NCBI RefSeq assembly: GCF_003385235.1
Contig: NZ_PQIA01000038.1
Location: 1-64,000, forward strand
Direction: 5' to 3'
Source of the DNA: Amycolatopsis circi
Lineage (GTDB): Bacteria; Actinomycetota; Actinomycetes; Mycobacteriales; Pseudonocardiaceae
Length of the DNA: 64,000 nt
The first letter of the stretch is position 1, and every line of letters begins with the position of its first letter. The notes under the pieces were generated by a model. The model was not told where the DNA came from and ran no database searches. It saw only the letters and a list, made by a program, of their open reading frames with translations. Shown here piece by piece: positions 37,701-46,285 of this stretch. A program made the translations under genes and the position numbers.

Positions 37701-37764
37701 CTGGTCCTCTCCGCTGTCCCGAGACCGTTCTTCACATTAGCCAAACACATGCATCAGGAAATTG

Positions 37765-37777
37765 TTGCATACTGCAA
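37765..37777 (+). promoter_or_regulatory. Second copy of the TTGCATACTGCAA palindrome
   Basis: It is identical to the site at 35803-35815. The -10-like CATACT (37768-37773) ends 6 bases before the GTG at 37780. Downstream lies an 8-codon frame and then the small membrane protein gene. Confidence 0.65.
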
Positions 37778-37779
37778 TG

Positions 37780-37806
37780 GTGAGAAGCTCGGGGATGACC
37801 GCGTGA
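37780..37806 (+). CDS. Putative 8-codon leaderless leader peptide
   Basis: GTG at 37780 sits 6 bases after the -10, the same geometry as at 35818, and opens the frame VRSSGMTA-stop. The stop TGA (37804-37806) overlaps the GTG at 37803 in a GTGA junction. A ribosome finishing this peptide could restart on the membrane-protein gene, which has no Shine-Dalgarno of its own. This is inferred from layout only. Confidence 0.35.
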   Translation: MRSSGMTA

Positions 37807-38126
37807 GCGGCGGAAGACGACGGCGTTTCGGCAGGATCGATCCGTACTGCTGGCTGGCGGTGCTGCCCGGGCTGGCGGTGGCCGCCCTGCTGATCGCCAT
37901 GAACGCGGTGCTGGTCGGACTGGGCTGCGCGGTGTGCGCCGGTTTGCTGCTGGTCTTCGATTCGTGGGCGAACCGGCCGGAACCGCCGCCGGAGCGGCGC
38001 GGTCCGGCCGCGGCCAGGACTTCCCGGCACGAGGGCGCGGTCACCCGCGTGCAGCCGCGGGTTCGCAATAGCGGCTCGTCTCCAGCCAGCCGATCGCCGC
38101 GCGCACGGCCTCGCGGTCCCCGGTGA
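37803..38126 (+). CDS. Small two-helix membrane protein
   Basis: A 107-residue protein. A basic N-terminus (SGGRRRRFGRIDPYCW) precedes two hydrophobic helices (LAVLPGLAVAALLIAMNAVL, VGLGCAVCAGLLLVFDSWAN), and a basic, Pro-rich tail follows. Short proteins with the RIDPY-x-W start and two helices are common in actinomycetes and have no known function. The tail after about residue 80 lies antisense to a decayed HxlR gene, so the original end may have been replaced. Shares its palindromic promoter with the ClC gene. Confidence 0.6.
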   Translation: MSGGRRRRFGRIDPYCWLAVLPGLAVAALLIAMNAVLVGLGCAVCAGLLLVFDSWANRPEPPPERRGPAAARTSRHEGAVTRVQPRVRNSGSSPASRSPRARPRGPR

Positions 38127-38690
38127 AGCGGATCATGCGGTCCTTGACCGCGTCCAGCCATCTGGGGTGGCCGAGCCAGGCGTCGGCCAGCGCGGCCGGA
38201 GTGCAGGTGATCCCGGCGGCGACCGGCAGCCGGGGGTCCTTCGCGGAACGCCAGCCACCACCAGCGCGGCCCGCAGGTTTCGGCGAAGCTGAAGTGCGGG
38301 CTCACCGGGGCCGGCGGCAGCACGCGGCGCTCGATGCCGTGTCCGATGTCCCGCGGCAGCGCCCCCGCATCGACCCCGCCGCGATGCGGGGGCAGCCACT
38401 GCCGCGCCCACCGGCCGAGAAGTTCGACGGCCGGCGCGAGCGCTTGGCCCGCGTCGGCGAGCCGGTGTCGCCCGGGCGTTCCGCCTGCGCACGAGACGGT
38501 TGCCAGGCCGAGATCGGACAGCTGCCGCAGGCGCTTGCCGAGCAGGCTGCGCGAGAGCCCGGCGGCCAGCTAAGCCGGAGCAGCGGAGCCGGGAAGGAGT
38601 TCCCGCACGATCAGCAGCGTCCACGGTTCGCCGAGCACCTCGGCCGCGTCGGCCACCGGGCAATGCTGTCCGTAACGCCTTCAGCGCACC
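38041..38690 (-). pseudogene. Decayed HxlR-family regulator
   Basis: The minus strand reads RYGQHCPVADAAEVLGEPWT then LLIVRELLPG, the HxlR opening, but no start codon remains (TGA lies just upstream). After SAAPA comes an in-frame TAG where the LRFxELRxxLPGI segment should be. SLLGKRLRQLSDLGL, the recognition region, follows, then a C-terminal effector domain (ELLGRWARQWLPPHRGGVDA). A one-base shift near FREG moves the end into another frame, which reads AALADAWLGHPRWLDAVKDR and ends at 38041. At least three lesions make it non-functional. Confidence 0.7.
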
Positions 38691-38790
38691 CGCCGCGGGC
38701 GGCCTGCGGGCGGATTCGGGGCTGCGGTGTCCGCCCGGCCGTTCTCTTCGCGCCCGGCGTCGCCGAACCTGACGCTTTCCTGACGATCGG

Positions 38791-39285
38791 TCAGTCCCAG
38801 ACCATGTCGCCGGACGAGATCGAGGCGGCCGGTTCGCCGCCTGCCTTGGCGAAGGCGGCGAGCACGTCGACCAGGCCGCGGCGCGCCTGGGTCGGCATCT
38901 TCGCGACGATGTCGGCGATTTCCCGCCGGCGCCGGTTGGTGACCCGGCGGACGACCCGGGCGCCCTCGGCGGTCAGCTTGACGACGATCTCCCGGCGCGA
39001 GGCGGGACTGTGCTGCCGCTCGACGAGGTTGATGCCGACCAGGCGGTCGACCATCCGGCTGGCCGTCGACGGGGTGACTCCGAGCAGGTCCGCGAGCAGG
39101 GCGTGTTTCATCGGGCCGCGGGAGTCGAGAATCACCAGGAGCCGGAACTGGGGGACGGTCACCTGGTCGCCCGCGGCCGCGATCGACCGCGCGGACACGG
39201 CCACCAGGAGCCGGGACGCGGTGAGCACGGCCTCGGTGACCGCGTCGACGTCGGTGTTCTCCGCGGTGGTCGAAGGTCGGGGCAT
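38791..39285 (-). CDS. MarR-family transcriptional regulator
   Basis: A 164-residue winged-helix regulator. Dimer helices flank a DNA-binding core QFRLLVILDSRGPMKHALLA, DLLGVTPSTASRMVDRLVG and the wing LVERQHSPASRREIVVKLTA. It is divergent from the CopD-CtaG fusion gene, with 200 bp between them, and could control the copper/redox island. No palindrome stood out in that gap. The long minus-strand frame extending upstream of the ATG at 39285 is antisense noise opposite the copper genes. Confidence 0.85.
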   Translation of the reverse strand: MPRPSTTAENTDVDAVTEAVLTASRLLVAVSARSIAAAGDQVTVPQFRLLVILDSRGPMKHALLADLLGVTPSTASRMVDRLVGINLVERQHSPASRREIVVKLTAEGARVVRRVTNRRRREIADIVAKMPTQARRGLVDVLAAFAKAGGEPAASISSGDMVWD

Positions 39286-39486
39286 GGTTCCAGTGTGCCG
39301 CACCGTTCCGGTCCGTCGCAGCGAACCCGCCCGCCCGTTTCGACGGTTCGGCTTGAGCGGCGGGTCAGCGTGTCGCGAGAGGACGACGCGTAGAACCGGC
39401 TGCGGGCAAAGGAAAGCGGCCGACCCGGCTTCCTCCGGCGGCTGCGGTCCGGGTGACGATTCCTCGTGATGCCAAAGGAGAGAGCA

Positions 39487-41436
39487 GTGCGGCACCACCA
39501 GATCCGCCGGGGTCAATCGCGTTCCTGGTGGGCGCTCGGCTGTGCTGCCCCGGCGCTCGGCGCGGTGCTCGTTCTCGCGTTGTGGGCGGGCGACGCGCCG
39601 TACGCGCAAGTCGGCAATGCCGATCCCGGTCTGGTGGTGTCGGTCGGTGCGCCGTTGCTGCGGCTGGCGGCGGACGCATCGGCGACGGTGTGCGTCGGCT
39701 CGCTGGTTTTCGTGGTGCTGTGCACCAGGCCCGCGGATTCGGGCGTGGTGAGCGCGCCGGGGTTCGGAGAGCTTCGCTGGGCCGCGGCCGCTGCCTGGAC
39801 CTGGCTGGGAGCGGCGCTGCTGCTGATCCCCTTCAGCGCCGCCGACGCCGCCGGGGCACCGCTGACGACGACGTTGGCCCACCTGCCGGGCATGGTGGGC
39901 GCGCTCGAACAGCCGAAAGCGTGGGCGTGCACAGCTGTGCTCGCCCTGGTCGTGGCTCTCGGCGTCCGGGGGAGCCTGCGGTGGCAGCCGGCGGCGCTGT
40001 GGTGCGGGACCGCGCTGTTCGCGGTGCTGCCGCCGGTGATGACGGCGCACGGTTCGTCCGATCTCGGGCACGACTTGTCGCTCGCGGCGCTGGTGGTCCA
40101 CGTCCCGGCCGCGACGATCTGGTTCGGCCTCCTGCTCGCGGTGCTGCGCCGGGCGGGCGGCGATCCGGCGGCGCTGGTGCGGCGGTACGACCGGATCGCG
40201 TCGTGGTGCTGGGTCGCGCTCGCGCTTTCGGGGCTGGTGCTCGCGGGCGTGCTGGTGCCGCCGGATCGTCTGCTGACGAGCGGCTACGGACTGACGTTGC
40301 TGGCCAAGGCGATGCTCGCGGTGCTGGCCGGAGCGGCGGGCCGGTTCGGGGCGCGCCGGGCGGCGCGGCGGTTCGCGGCTCGGCAGGGGGCTCGCGGTCC
40401 GCTGGCGGCGTTCTTCGCCTCCGAGGCGCTGCTGTTGTCCGCTGTTCTCGGGTTTTCCGTGGGGCTGAGCCATTTCCCGCTGCCGGATTTTCTCGGCAGA
40501 GTGCTCGACACCGCGCAGACGGTGCTGGGCTACGACCTGTCCGGCCCGCCGACGTTGGCGCGGCTGCTGGGCGATTGGCGGCCGGACCTGTTCTTCGTGC
40601 CGTTCGCACTGGTGCTCGCGGCGTGGTACCTGGCGGGAGTGCGCCGCTTCGCCGGTGCGTGGCCCCGGTGGCGGACCGCGGCGTGGCTGGCCGGTTGCCT
40701 GGTGCTGGTGCTGGCGACGTCGTCGGGCATCGGCCGGTACGCCGCCGGGATGTTCAGCCTGCACCAGGCCAGTCACATGCTGCTGTCGATGCTGGCCCCG
40801 GCGTTGCTGGTGCAAGGCGCGCCGCTGACGCTGGTCGCCGCCGGGGCGCGCCCGCCCGGCGGGCTGCCCGACTCGGCGGAACTGCTGCACCGGTTCGCCG
40901 GGAGCGGGTTGGTGCGCGCCCTGACGCATCCGGTGGCGATTCTGGTGCTGTTCTGCGGGGCCCCCTTCCTGCTCTATTTCACCGATCTGTTCGACGTGCT
41001 CGTCCGGTTCCACTGGGGGCACTTGCTGATCAACGCGGTGTTCCTCGGAATCGGGTACCTGTTCTTCTGGGCGGTCGCGGGCGAGGATCCGGGCCCTCGG
41101 CCGTTGCCGGGCATCGCGCGGCTCGGGCTGCTGCTGGCCGCGATGCCCGCCGACGTGGTCTTCGGCGCCTTCCTGATCAGCACGGGCCGGGTGGTCGGCA
41201 ACGGGCCCGAGTCCTCGAACATGTACCAGGCGCTGGCCCTGCCCTGGGTGCCGGACCTCGCCGCGGACCAGCGTGCGGGCGGCCTCATCGCACTGGTGAT
41301 CGGCGAGGTCGCCCTGGCGGTCGTGCTGGCGTCGCTGCTCGTGCGCTGGAACCGGGACGGCGGAACGGGTTTCGCCGGTTACGACCGGCTCGCCCGCGAC
41401 CTCGGCGAGCGCCGCGCGTCGGTCCGGTCCGAATGA
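39487..41436 (+). CDS. CopD-CtaG fusion membrane protein (copper handling)
   Basis: A ~649-residue polytopic membrane protein. The N-terminal half is a CopD-type copper-import domain (about residues 150-330; GLSHFPLPDFLGRVLDTAQT follows it). The C-terminal half is a caa3-type CtaG domain with HQASHMLLSMLAPALLVQGA, where His residues are likely Cu ligands, and LFDVLVRFHWGHLLINAVFL. CtaG proteins deliver copper to cytochrome oxidase and CopD imports it, so the fusion may couple the two. The GTG at 39487 is chosen for AAGGAGAG just upstream. An ATG at 39469 is also in frame. It converges on the single-domain CtaG gene. Confidence 0.85.
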   Translation: MRHHQIRRGQSRSWWALGCAAPALGAVLVLALWAGDAPYAQVGNADPGLVVSVGAPLLRLAADASATVCVGSLVFVVLCTRPADSGVVSAPGFGELRWAAAAAWTWLGAALLLIPFSAADAAGAPLTTTLAHLPGMVGALEQPKAWACTAVLALVVALGVRGSLRWQPAALWCGTALFAVLPPVMTAHGSSDLGHDLSLAALVVHVPAATIWFGLLLAVLRRAGGDPAALVRRYDRIASWCWVALALSGLVLAGVLVPPDRLLTSGYGLTLLAKAMLAVLAGAAGRFGARRAARRFAARQGARGPLAAFFASEALLLSAVLGFSVGLSHFPLPDFLGRVLDTAQTVLGYDLSGPPTLARLLGDWRPDLFFVPFALVLAAWYLAGVRRFAGAWPRWRTAAWLAGCLVLVLATSSGIGRYAAGMFSLHQASHMLLSMLAPALLVQGAPLTLVAAGARPPGGLPDSAELLHRFAGSGLVRALTHPVAILVLFCGAPFLLYFTDLFDVLVRFHWGHLLINAVFLGIGYLFFWAVAGEDPGPRPLPGIARLGLLLAAMPADVVFGAFLISTGRVVGNGPESSNMYQALALPWVPDLAADQRAGGLIALVIGEVALAVVLASLLVRWNRDGGTGFAGYDRLARDLGERRASVRSE

Positions 41437-41444
41437 CACCCGGG

Positions 41445-42416
41445 TTATTCCGGCCGGTCCGGCGATCGCCGTCCGGTGTCCGACAGCCGGGTGAGCATCG
41501 CGTTGTACGCGCGCAGGGCTTCTTCGTCGTCGTCGACGTCCACGCCCGCACCGAGCGAGCCGGTGTGCTCGGTCAGCGCCGAGCGCCGCGCCGACTCCAG
41601 CCAGGCGCCGAGATCGGAGTTGCCGTTCGAGCCCGACACCCACGTGGTGATCACGATGATGGCCAGCGCCGCCATCAGCAGATCCCCGCCGACCCACATC
41701 ATCGCCCCGCCCCAGTGCAGGTCGGTGATCGCGTCCGGTCCCCAGCCCCGGCCGGGAACGACATAGGCGGGGAAGGGCGGGTCCACCGTCATCAGGAGCG
41801 TGACGCCGACGACGGTGTCGACCACCATGCCGACGAGCAGCGTCACCATCCGCAGCAGCGGCGGGAGCCGGTGCCCGGCGGGTTCCGAGCCGATGATCGG
41901 CAGCAGGAACAGGTATCCGCTGCTGAGGTAGAGCAGCAGTTCCGCCCCGTGCAGCACCGGATAGGTCGCGGCGCTCTGCTGGAAGGGCGTCAGGTGGGTG
42001 CCGGCCACCACGACGGCGTAGTACAGGAACGCGAGCAACGGATGCGTGAGCACGCGGGCGACGCGCGAACGGTTGACGCGGCCCAAGCCTCGCCGGACGC
42101 GGTCCGGCGCGGCTTCGCGCAGCAGTTCCAGGGGCCGGCCGAGCAGGAGCAGGGTCGGCACCACCATGATCAGCAGCAGGTGCTGTGCCATGTGGACGGT
42201 GAAAAGGGTGGTGCTGTACGCGCCGATTCCGCCGCCGACAGCGAGCGCGCAGACGGCCACGCCCCCGTAGAACGCCGCGGTGTCTCGGATTCTCCACTTC
42301 CGGACCCGTGCGATGCCCGCTGCGTAAGCGATCGCGAGCAGCACCAGCACGACCGCGGCGGCGACCGGCATGTCCCATTCGGTGAAAGGCGTGTGCCAGG
42401 TGAAAGGGGATCGCAT
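41445..42416 (-). CDS. CtaG-type cytochrome c oxidase assembly protein
   Basis: A 323-residue membrane protein with about seven helices. The caa3_CtaG family signature includes AYSTTLFTVHMAQHLLLIMV and RVLTHPLLAFLYYAVVVAGT, and ends with ITDLHWGGAMMWVGGDLLMA, where His residues may bind copper. It should help insert Cu into an aa3 or caa3 oxidase. The C-terminal ~60 residues form a soluble acidic tail. It converges on the CopD-CtaG fusion with an 8-bp gap and is divergent from the Cu-ATPase. Confidence 0.88.
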   Translation of the reverse strand: MRSPFTWHTPFTEWDMPVAAAVVLVLLAIAYAAGIARVRKWRIRDTAAFYGGVAVCALAVGGGIGAYSTTLFTVHMAQHLLLIMVVPTLLLLGRPLELLREAAPDRVRRGLGRVNRSRVARVLTHPLLAFLYYAVVVAGTHLTPFQQSAATYPVLHGAELLLYLSSGYLFLLPIIGSEPAGHRLPPLLRMVTLLVGMVVDTVVGVTLLMTVDPPFPAYVVPGRGWGPDAITDLHWGGAMMWVGGDLLMAALAIIVITTWVSGSNGNSDLGAWLESARRSALTEHTGSLGAGVDVDDDEEALRAYNAMLTRLSDTGRRSPDRPE

Positions 42417-42556
42417 TTTCCCGCCTTTCTTCCGCTCCGCCGGGGCTGCCGGAACTTCATTGTGGCACCGGGTGATACTGGCTTCGACGGCGCCACAAGG
42501 AAGCCCTGGCGGCCCGATTCTCCGGAAAACGCACGGAAGAAGAAGTTGATCCGCAG

Positions 42557-44845
42557 ATGACCGATGTGCTGGCGGACCCCGCCGAACCCGTGGAACTCGC
42601 GATCGGCGGGATGACCTGTGCCGCGTGCGCGGCCCGGGTCGAGCGCAAGCTCAACAAGCTCGAAGGCGTGACCGCGACGGTGAACTACGCCACCGAGCAC
42701 GCCTCGGTCGCGCTCGCCGCGCCGGTGCCGGTGCGGCGGCTGATCGACCAGGTGGAGAGCGCGGGCTACCAGGCCCGGGAAATCACCCGGGACGACGACG
42801 CGGGGGACCGGCCGGACCGGGTCCGCGCGCTGTGGCGGCGGCTGGTGGTCGCGCTGCTGGCCGGAGTGCCGCTCGCGGACCTCTCGATCACCTTGGCGCT
42901 CGTGCCTTCGCTGCGTTTCCCGGGCTGGCAATGGGTTCTGCTCGCGCTGACGGTTCCGGTCGTGACCTGGTGCGCCTGGCCGTTCCACGCGAAGGCGCTC
43001 CGGGCCGCGCGGCACGGCACGGGATCGATGGACACCCTGGTGTCGCTGGGCGTGGTCGCGGCGTCGGGCTGGTCGGTCTACACGATGTTCGCCCGGAGCG
43101 CGGACGCGCACAGCGAGGGCGTGTGGGGGCTGATCCTGCAACCCGCCGGGTCGATGTACCTCGACGTCGCCGCGGGCGTGACCATTTTCGTGCTCGCCGG
43201 GCGAATGTTCGAGGCGCGCGCGAAGCACACGGCCGGCGGCGCGTTGCGGGCGCTGGCGCGGATCGGCGCGCGCGATGTCGTTGTCCTGGACGAAAACGGC
43301 GGCGAGCGCCGGATTCCGGTCACCGGGCTCCGGGCCGGGGACCGGTTCGTCGTGCGCCCCGGGGACACGGTGGCCACCGACGGGGTCGTGGAGACCGGCG
43401 CTTGCGCGATCGACGCCAGCGCGATGACCGGGGAGTCCCAGCCGGTCGAGGTCGCTGCCGGAGACACCGTCGTCGGTGGAACCGTCGCGCTGGGCGGCCG
43501 TCTCGTCGTGCGGGCCGAGCGGGTCGGCGCCGGCACGCAGCTCGCGCAACTGGTGCGGCTGGTCGAGCGGGCGCAGAGCGACAAGGCCGCGGTGCAACGG
43601 CTCGCGGACCGGATCGCCTCGGTGTTCGTGCCCGTCGTGCTCGTGCTGGCCCTGCTCACCCTGGGCGGCTGGCTGCTCGGCGGGGCGCCGGCGGAAAAGG
43701 CGGTGAGCTGCGCGCTGGCCGTGCTGATCATCGCCTGCCCGTGCGCGCTGGGACTGGCCACCCCCACGGCATTGCTGGTGGCGTCGGGCCGCGGCGCGCA
43801 GCTGGGCGTGTTCATCAAGGGACATCAGGCGCTCGAATCGGCGAAAGCGATCGACACGGTCGTGCTGGACAAAACGGGAACCCTGACCGCGGGGGCGATG
43901 TCGGTGGCCGCGCTGGAAGTCGCCGACGGATACTCCCGTGCGACGGTGCTGGCCGCCGCGGCGGCGGTCGAGAACGCGTCCGAACACGGCGTCGGCCGCG
44001 CGATCGTCGAACTGGCGCGGGCCGAACTCGGCACGGTCGGCGAGGTCGAGGATTTCCGTGCGCTGTCGGGCCTTGGCGTGTCCGGCCGCGTCGACGGACG
44101 CGAAGTGCGGGTCGGCAGCGCGCGTCTTGTCCGCGCGGAAGCCGGTGCCATCCCGTCGGTCTTGGAAAGCCGTCGCAAGCACTGGGAAGCGGAGGGGAAA
44201 ACCGCGGTGGCGGTGGCGGTCGACGACCAGGTGTGCGCCGTGTTCGCGCTCGCCGACACCGTCCGGCCGAGCGCGGCAGGGGCAGTGGCGGAACTGCGCG
44301 CACTCGGCCTGCGCACCGTGATGCTCACCGGGGACAACGAATCCACCGCCCGCGCCGTCGCCGCCGAGGTCGGCGTCGACGAGGTCATCGCGGAAGTCCT
44401 GCCTGCCGACAAAGCATCGGTGATCGCCCGGCTCCGGTCCGAAGGCCGTGTTGTCGCGATGGTCGGCGACGGGATCAACGACGGGCCCGCGCTCGCCGGC
44501 GCCGACCTCGGGATGGCGCTGGTGTCCGGCACCGACGTCGCCGTCGGAGCCTGCGACCTGATCCTGATGCGCACGGACCTGGCGGTCGTCCCGGCCGCGG
44601 TGCGGCTGGCCCGCGCGACACTCCGGACGATCCGGGGCAATCTGCGCTGGGCGTTCGGCTACAACATCGCCGCGCTCCCGCTCGCCGCCGCCGGCCTGCT
44701 CAACCCGCTGATCGCCGGTGCGGCCATGGCGTTGTCGTCGTTGTTCGTGGTGTCCAACAGCCTGCGGCTGCGCCGGTTCGAGCAGGAAAACGGCACGCCC
44801 GATGCTGTGTCCACAGTAGACAAAAGGGTGTCGGCGGCACACTGA
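42557..44845 (+). CDS. copA: Copper-translocating P1B-type ATPase
   Basis: A 762-residue heavy-metal pump. One N-terminal HMA domain with GGMTCAACAARVERKLNKLE binds Cu(I). The transmembrane metal site is IACPCALGLATPTAL, with CPC at about residues 393-395. The phosphorylation motif is VLDKTGTLTAG (Asp about 438) and the hinge is VGDGINDGPALAGADLGMAL. The A-domain TGES is AMTGESQPV. These identify a Cu+ exporter. It probably detoxifies cytoplasmic copper or supplies extracytoplasmic enzymes. The ATG at 42557 is weakly preceded. No CsoR gene or CsoR box was seen nearby, so its regulator is open. Confidence 0.95.
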   Translation: MTDVLADPAEPVELAIGGMTCAACAARVERKLNKLEGVTATVNYATEHASVALAAPVPVRRLIDQVESAGYQAREITRDDDAGDRPDRVRALWRRLVVALLAGVPLADLSITLALVPSLRFPGWQWVLLALTVPVVTWCAWPFHAKALRAARHGTGSMDTLVSLGVVAASGWSVYTMFARSADAHSEGVWGLILQPAGSMYLDVAAGVTIFVLAGRMFEARAKHTAGGALRALARIGARDVVVLDENGGERRIPVTGLRAGDRFVVRPGDTVATDGVVETGACAIDASAMTGESQPVEVAAGDTVVGGTVALGGRLVVRAERVGAGTQLAQLVRLVERAQSDKAAVQRLADRIASVFVPVVLVLALLTLGGWLLGGAPAEKAVSCALAVLIIACPCALGLATPTALLVASGRGAQLGVFIKGHQALESAKAIDTVVLDKTGTLTAGAMSVAALEVADGYSRATVLAAAAAVENASEHGVGRAIVELARAELGTVGEVEDFRALSGLGVSGRVDGREVRVGSARLVRAEAGAIPSVLESRRKHWEAEGKTAVAVAVDDQVCAVFALADTVRPSAAGAVAELRALGLRTVMLTGDNESTARAVAAEVGVDEVIAEVLPADKASVIARLRSEGRVVAMVGDGINDGPALAGADLGMALVSGTDVAVGACDLILMRTDLAVVPAAVRLARATLRTIRGNLRWAFGYNIAALPLAAAGLLNPLIAGAAMALSSLFVVSNSLRLRRFEQENGTPDAVSTVDKRVSAAH

Positions 44846-44968
44846 TCATCCAGTTAGTCGGATCGCAAGCCCATTCGGTTCCCGTGGTCTACCCGGCTTT
44901 TCGAGAGAAAAGAGAGGTGCCATCATCGCCTCTGCTGGTGTCCCTGCCCGGAGAGGACGACGCGGCTG

Positions 44969-45715
44969 ATGGCGGCGAAAAAGGCGACCCGCAACCCCGT
45001 GACCAAGCGGAAGGGCCTGTCGGCGAACGCGTGGACGACGATCGCGGTCGTGGCTGCCGCCGTGCTGATCATCGGCGGAGTCCTGGTGTTCAACGGGAAG
45101 GACGCCCCGGCGCCGCCTCCGGGCGCGGTCGCCGCCGAGATCCTGAACCCGCCCGGCAGCAACACCCTCTCGACCGCGCCCGGCGGCGCGGTGACCGTCG
45201 TCGAGTTCGTCGACTACCAGTGCCCGGTGTGCGAGGCCTACTACCAGAACGTCACGAAAAGCATCGAGCACGACTACGCCGGGAAGATCACGTTCGTCAC
45301 CCGGAACTTCCCGCTGCCGATGCACCCGCTCGCGGTGTCCGCCGCGAAAGCCGCCGAAGCCGCGGCGATGCAGGGCAAATACCGGGAGATGTACGACAAG
45401 CTGTACGGCGACTACCGGACGTGGGCGCTGGCCGCCGACGGGCAGAACGTCAGCGAGGACGCCGCGCGGGCACAGGCCCGGTTCGACGCCTACGCCAAGG
45501 AACTCGGCCTCGACCTGGCCAGGTTCCATGCCGATGCCGCGTCGCCCGCGGTGCGGAAACGGATCGACCAAGGCAAAGCGGACGGCCAGAAGGCCGGAGT
45601 GACCGGCACTCCGACGATTTTCGTCAACGGGACGAGGTTCGAGCCGTCCGGCAACACCTACGCCGCGATCGCCCAGCAGTTGCGCGGCCAGCTCGACCAG
45701 GCGCTCACGCAGTGA
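44969..45715 (+). CDS. Membrane-anchored DsbA/thioredoxin-like oxidoreductase
   Basis: A 248-residue protein. The basic N-terminus (AAKKATRNPVTKRKGLSA) and one hydrophobic segment (TTIAVVAAAVLIIGGVLVF) anchor it with the rest outside. The thioredoxin-fold domain has the active site VDYQCPVCEAYYQNV and the cis-Pro loop GVTGTPTIFVNGTRF. It should form or reshuffle disulfides in exported proteins. The stop overlaps the start of the VKOR gene, its likely electron acceptor. Its place next to copper genes fits maturation of cuproproteins. Confidence 0.9.
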   Translation: MAAKKATRNPVTKRKGLSANAWTTIAVVAAAVLIIGGVLVFNGKDAPAPPPGAVAAEILNPPGSNTLSTAPGGAVTVVEFVDYQCPVCEAYYQNVTKSIEHDYAGKITFVTRNFPLPMHPLAVSAAKAAEAAAMQGKYREMYDKLYGDYRTWALAADGQNVSEDAARAQARFDAYAKELGLDLARFHADAASPAVRKRIDQGKADGQKAGVTGTPTIFVNGTRFEPSGNTYAAIAQQLRGQLDQALTQ

Positions 45716-46278
45716 ACCGCACGGCCTCGCGCGGGCTGGCGTGGCTTTACCTCGTCGGCGGCGCGCTGGGCTTGGCCGCCGCGGTCACGCTCACGCTGGA
45801 GAAGCTCGCCCGGCTGACGGACCCTTCGTACGTGCCGAGCTGTTCGATCAACCCGGTGCTGTCGTGCGGTTCGGTGATGGACAGCGCGCAGGCCGCGGTG
45901 TTCGGGTTCCCGAACCCGCTGCTGGGCGTGGCGGCGTTCCCCGTGGTGGTGACGATCGGCGTCGCGCTCCTGACCGGATACGACCCGCCGCGGTGGGTAT
46001 GGTCCGGGCTGCAGATCGGCACCCTGCTCGGCACCGGCTTCGTGCACTGGCTGATCGGGCAGAGCCTGTACCGCATCCACGCGCTGTGCCCGTACTGCAT
46101 GGTGGTGTGGGTCGTGACGATCGCGCTCTTCTGGTACACGACGCTGCACAACCTGGCCGGTACTCGGATCGGCGGCGCGCTGCGCCGAGTCCACAGTGGA
46201 GTGCTCGCGCTCTGGTACGTCGCGATCGTGGTGCTGATCCTGGCGGAGTTCTGGGATTACTGGTCGACGCTGTTCTGA
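45712..46278 (+). CDS. VKOR-family disulfide-generating membrane protein
   Basis: A 188-residue four-to-five-helix membrane protein. It has the loop cysteines SCSINPVLSCGSVMDSAQA and the quinone-proximal CxxC in RIHALCPYCMVVWVV, both standard for bacterial VKOR. It passes electrons from the DsbA-like partner to quinone. The GTG overlaps the DsbA stop (GTGA), so the pair is translated together. It converges on the zinc-finger gene with 7 bp between the stops. Confidence 0.92.
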   Translation: MNRTASRGLAWLYLVGGALGLAAAVTLTLEKLARLTDPSYVPSCSINPVLSCGSVMDSAQAAVFGFPNPLLGVAAFPVVVTIGVALLTGYDPPRWVWSGLQIGTLLGTGFVHWLIGQSLYRIHALCPYCMVVWVVTIALFWYTTLHNLAGTRIGGALRRVHSGVLALWYVAIVVLILAEFWDYWSTLF

Positions 46279-46285
46279 GCCACGC

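Noticed and set aside
38791-42378. A minus-strand open frame of ~1195 codons across the copper genes
   Set aside because: Only its last 164 codons (the MarR gene) are real. The rest is Arg/Pro/Gln-rich antisense noise opposite the CopD-CtaG fusion and antisense in another frame to the CtaG gene.
42417-42556. CsoR or CueR operator between CtaG and the Cu-ATPase
   Set aside because: No GTACCCCC/GGGGGTAC-type palindrome and no ACCTTCC/GGAAGGT repeat was seen.
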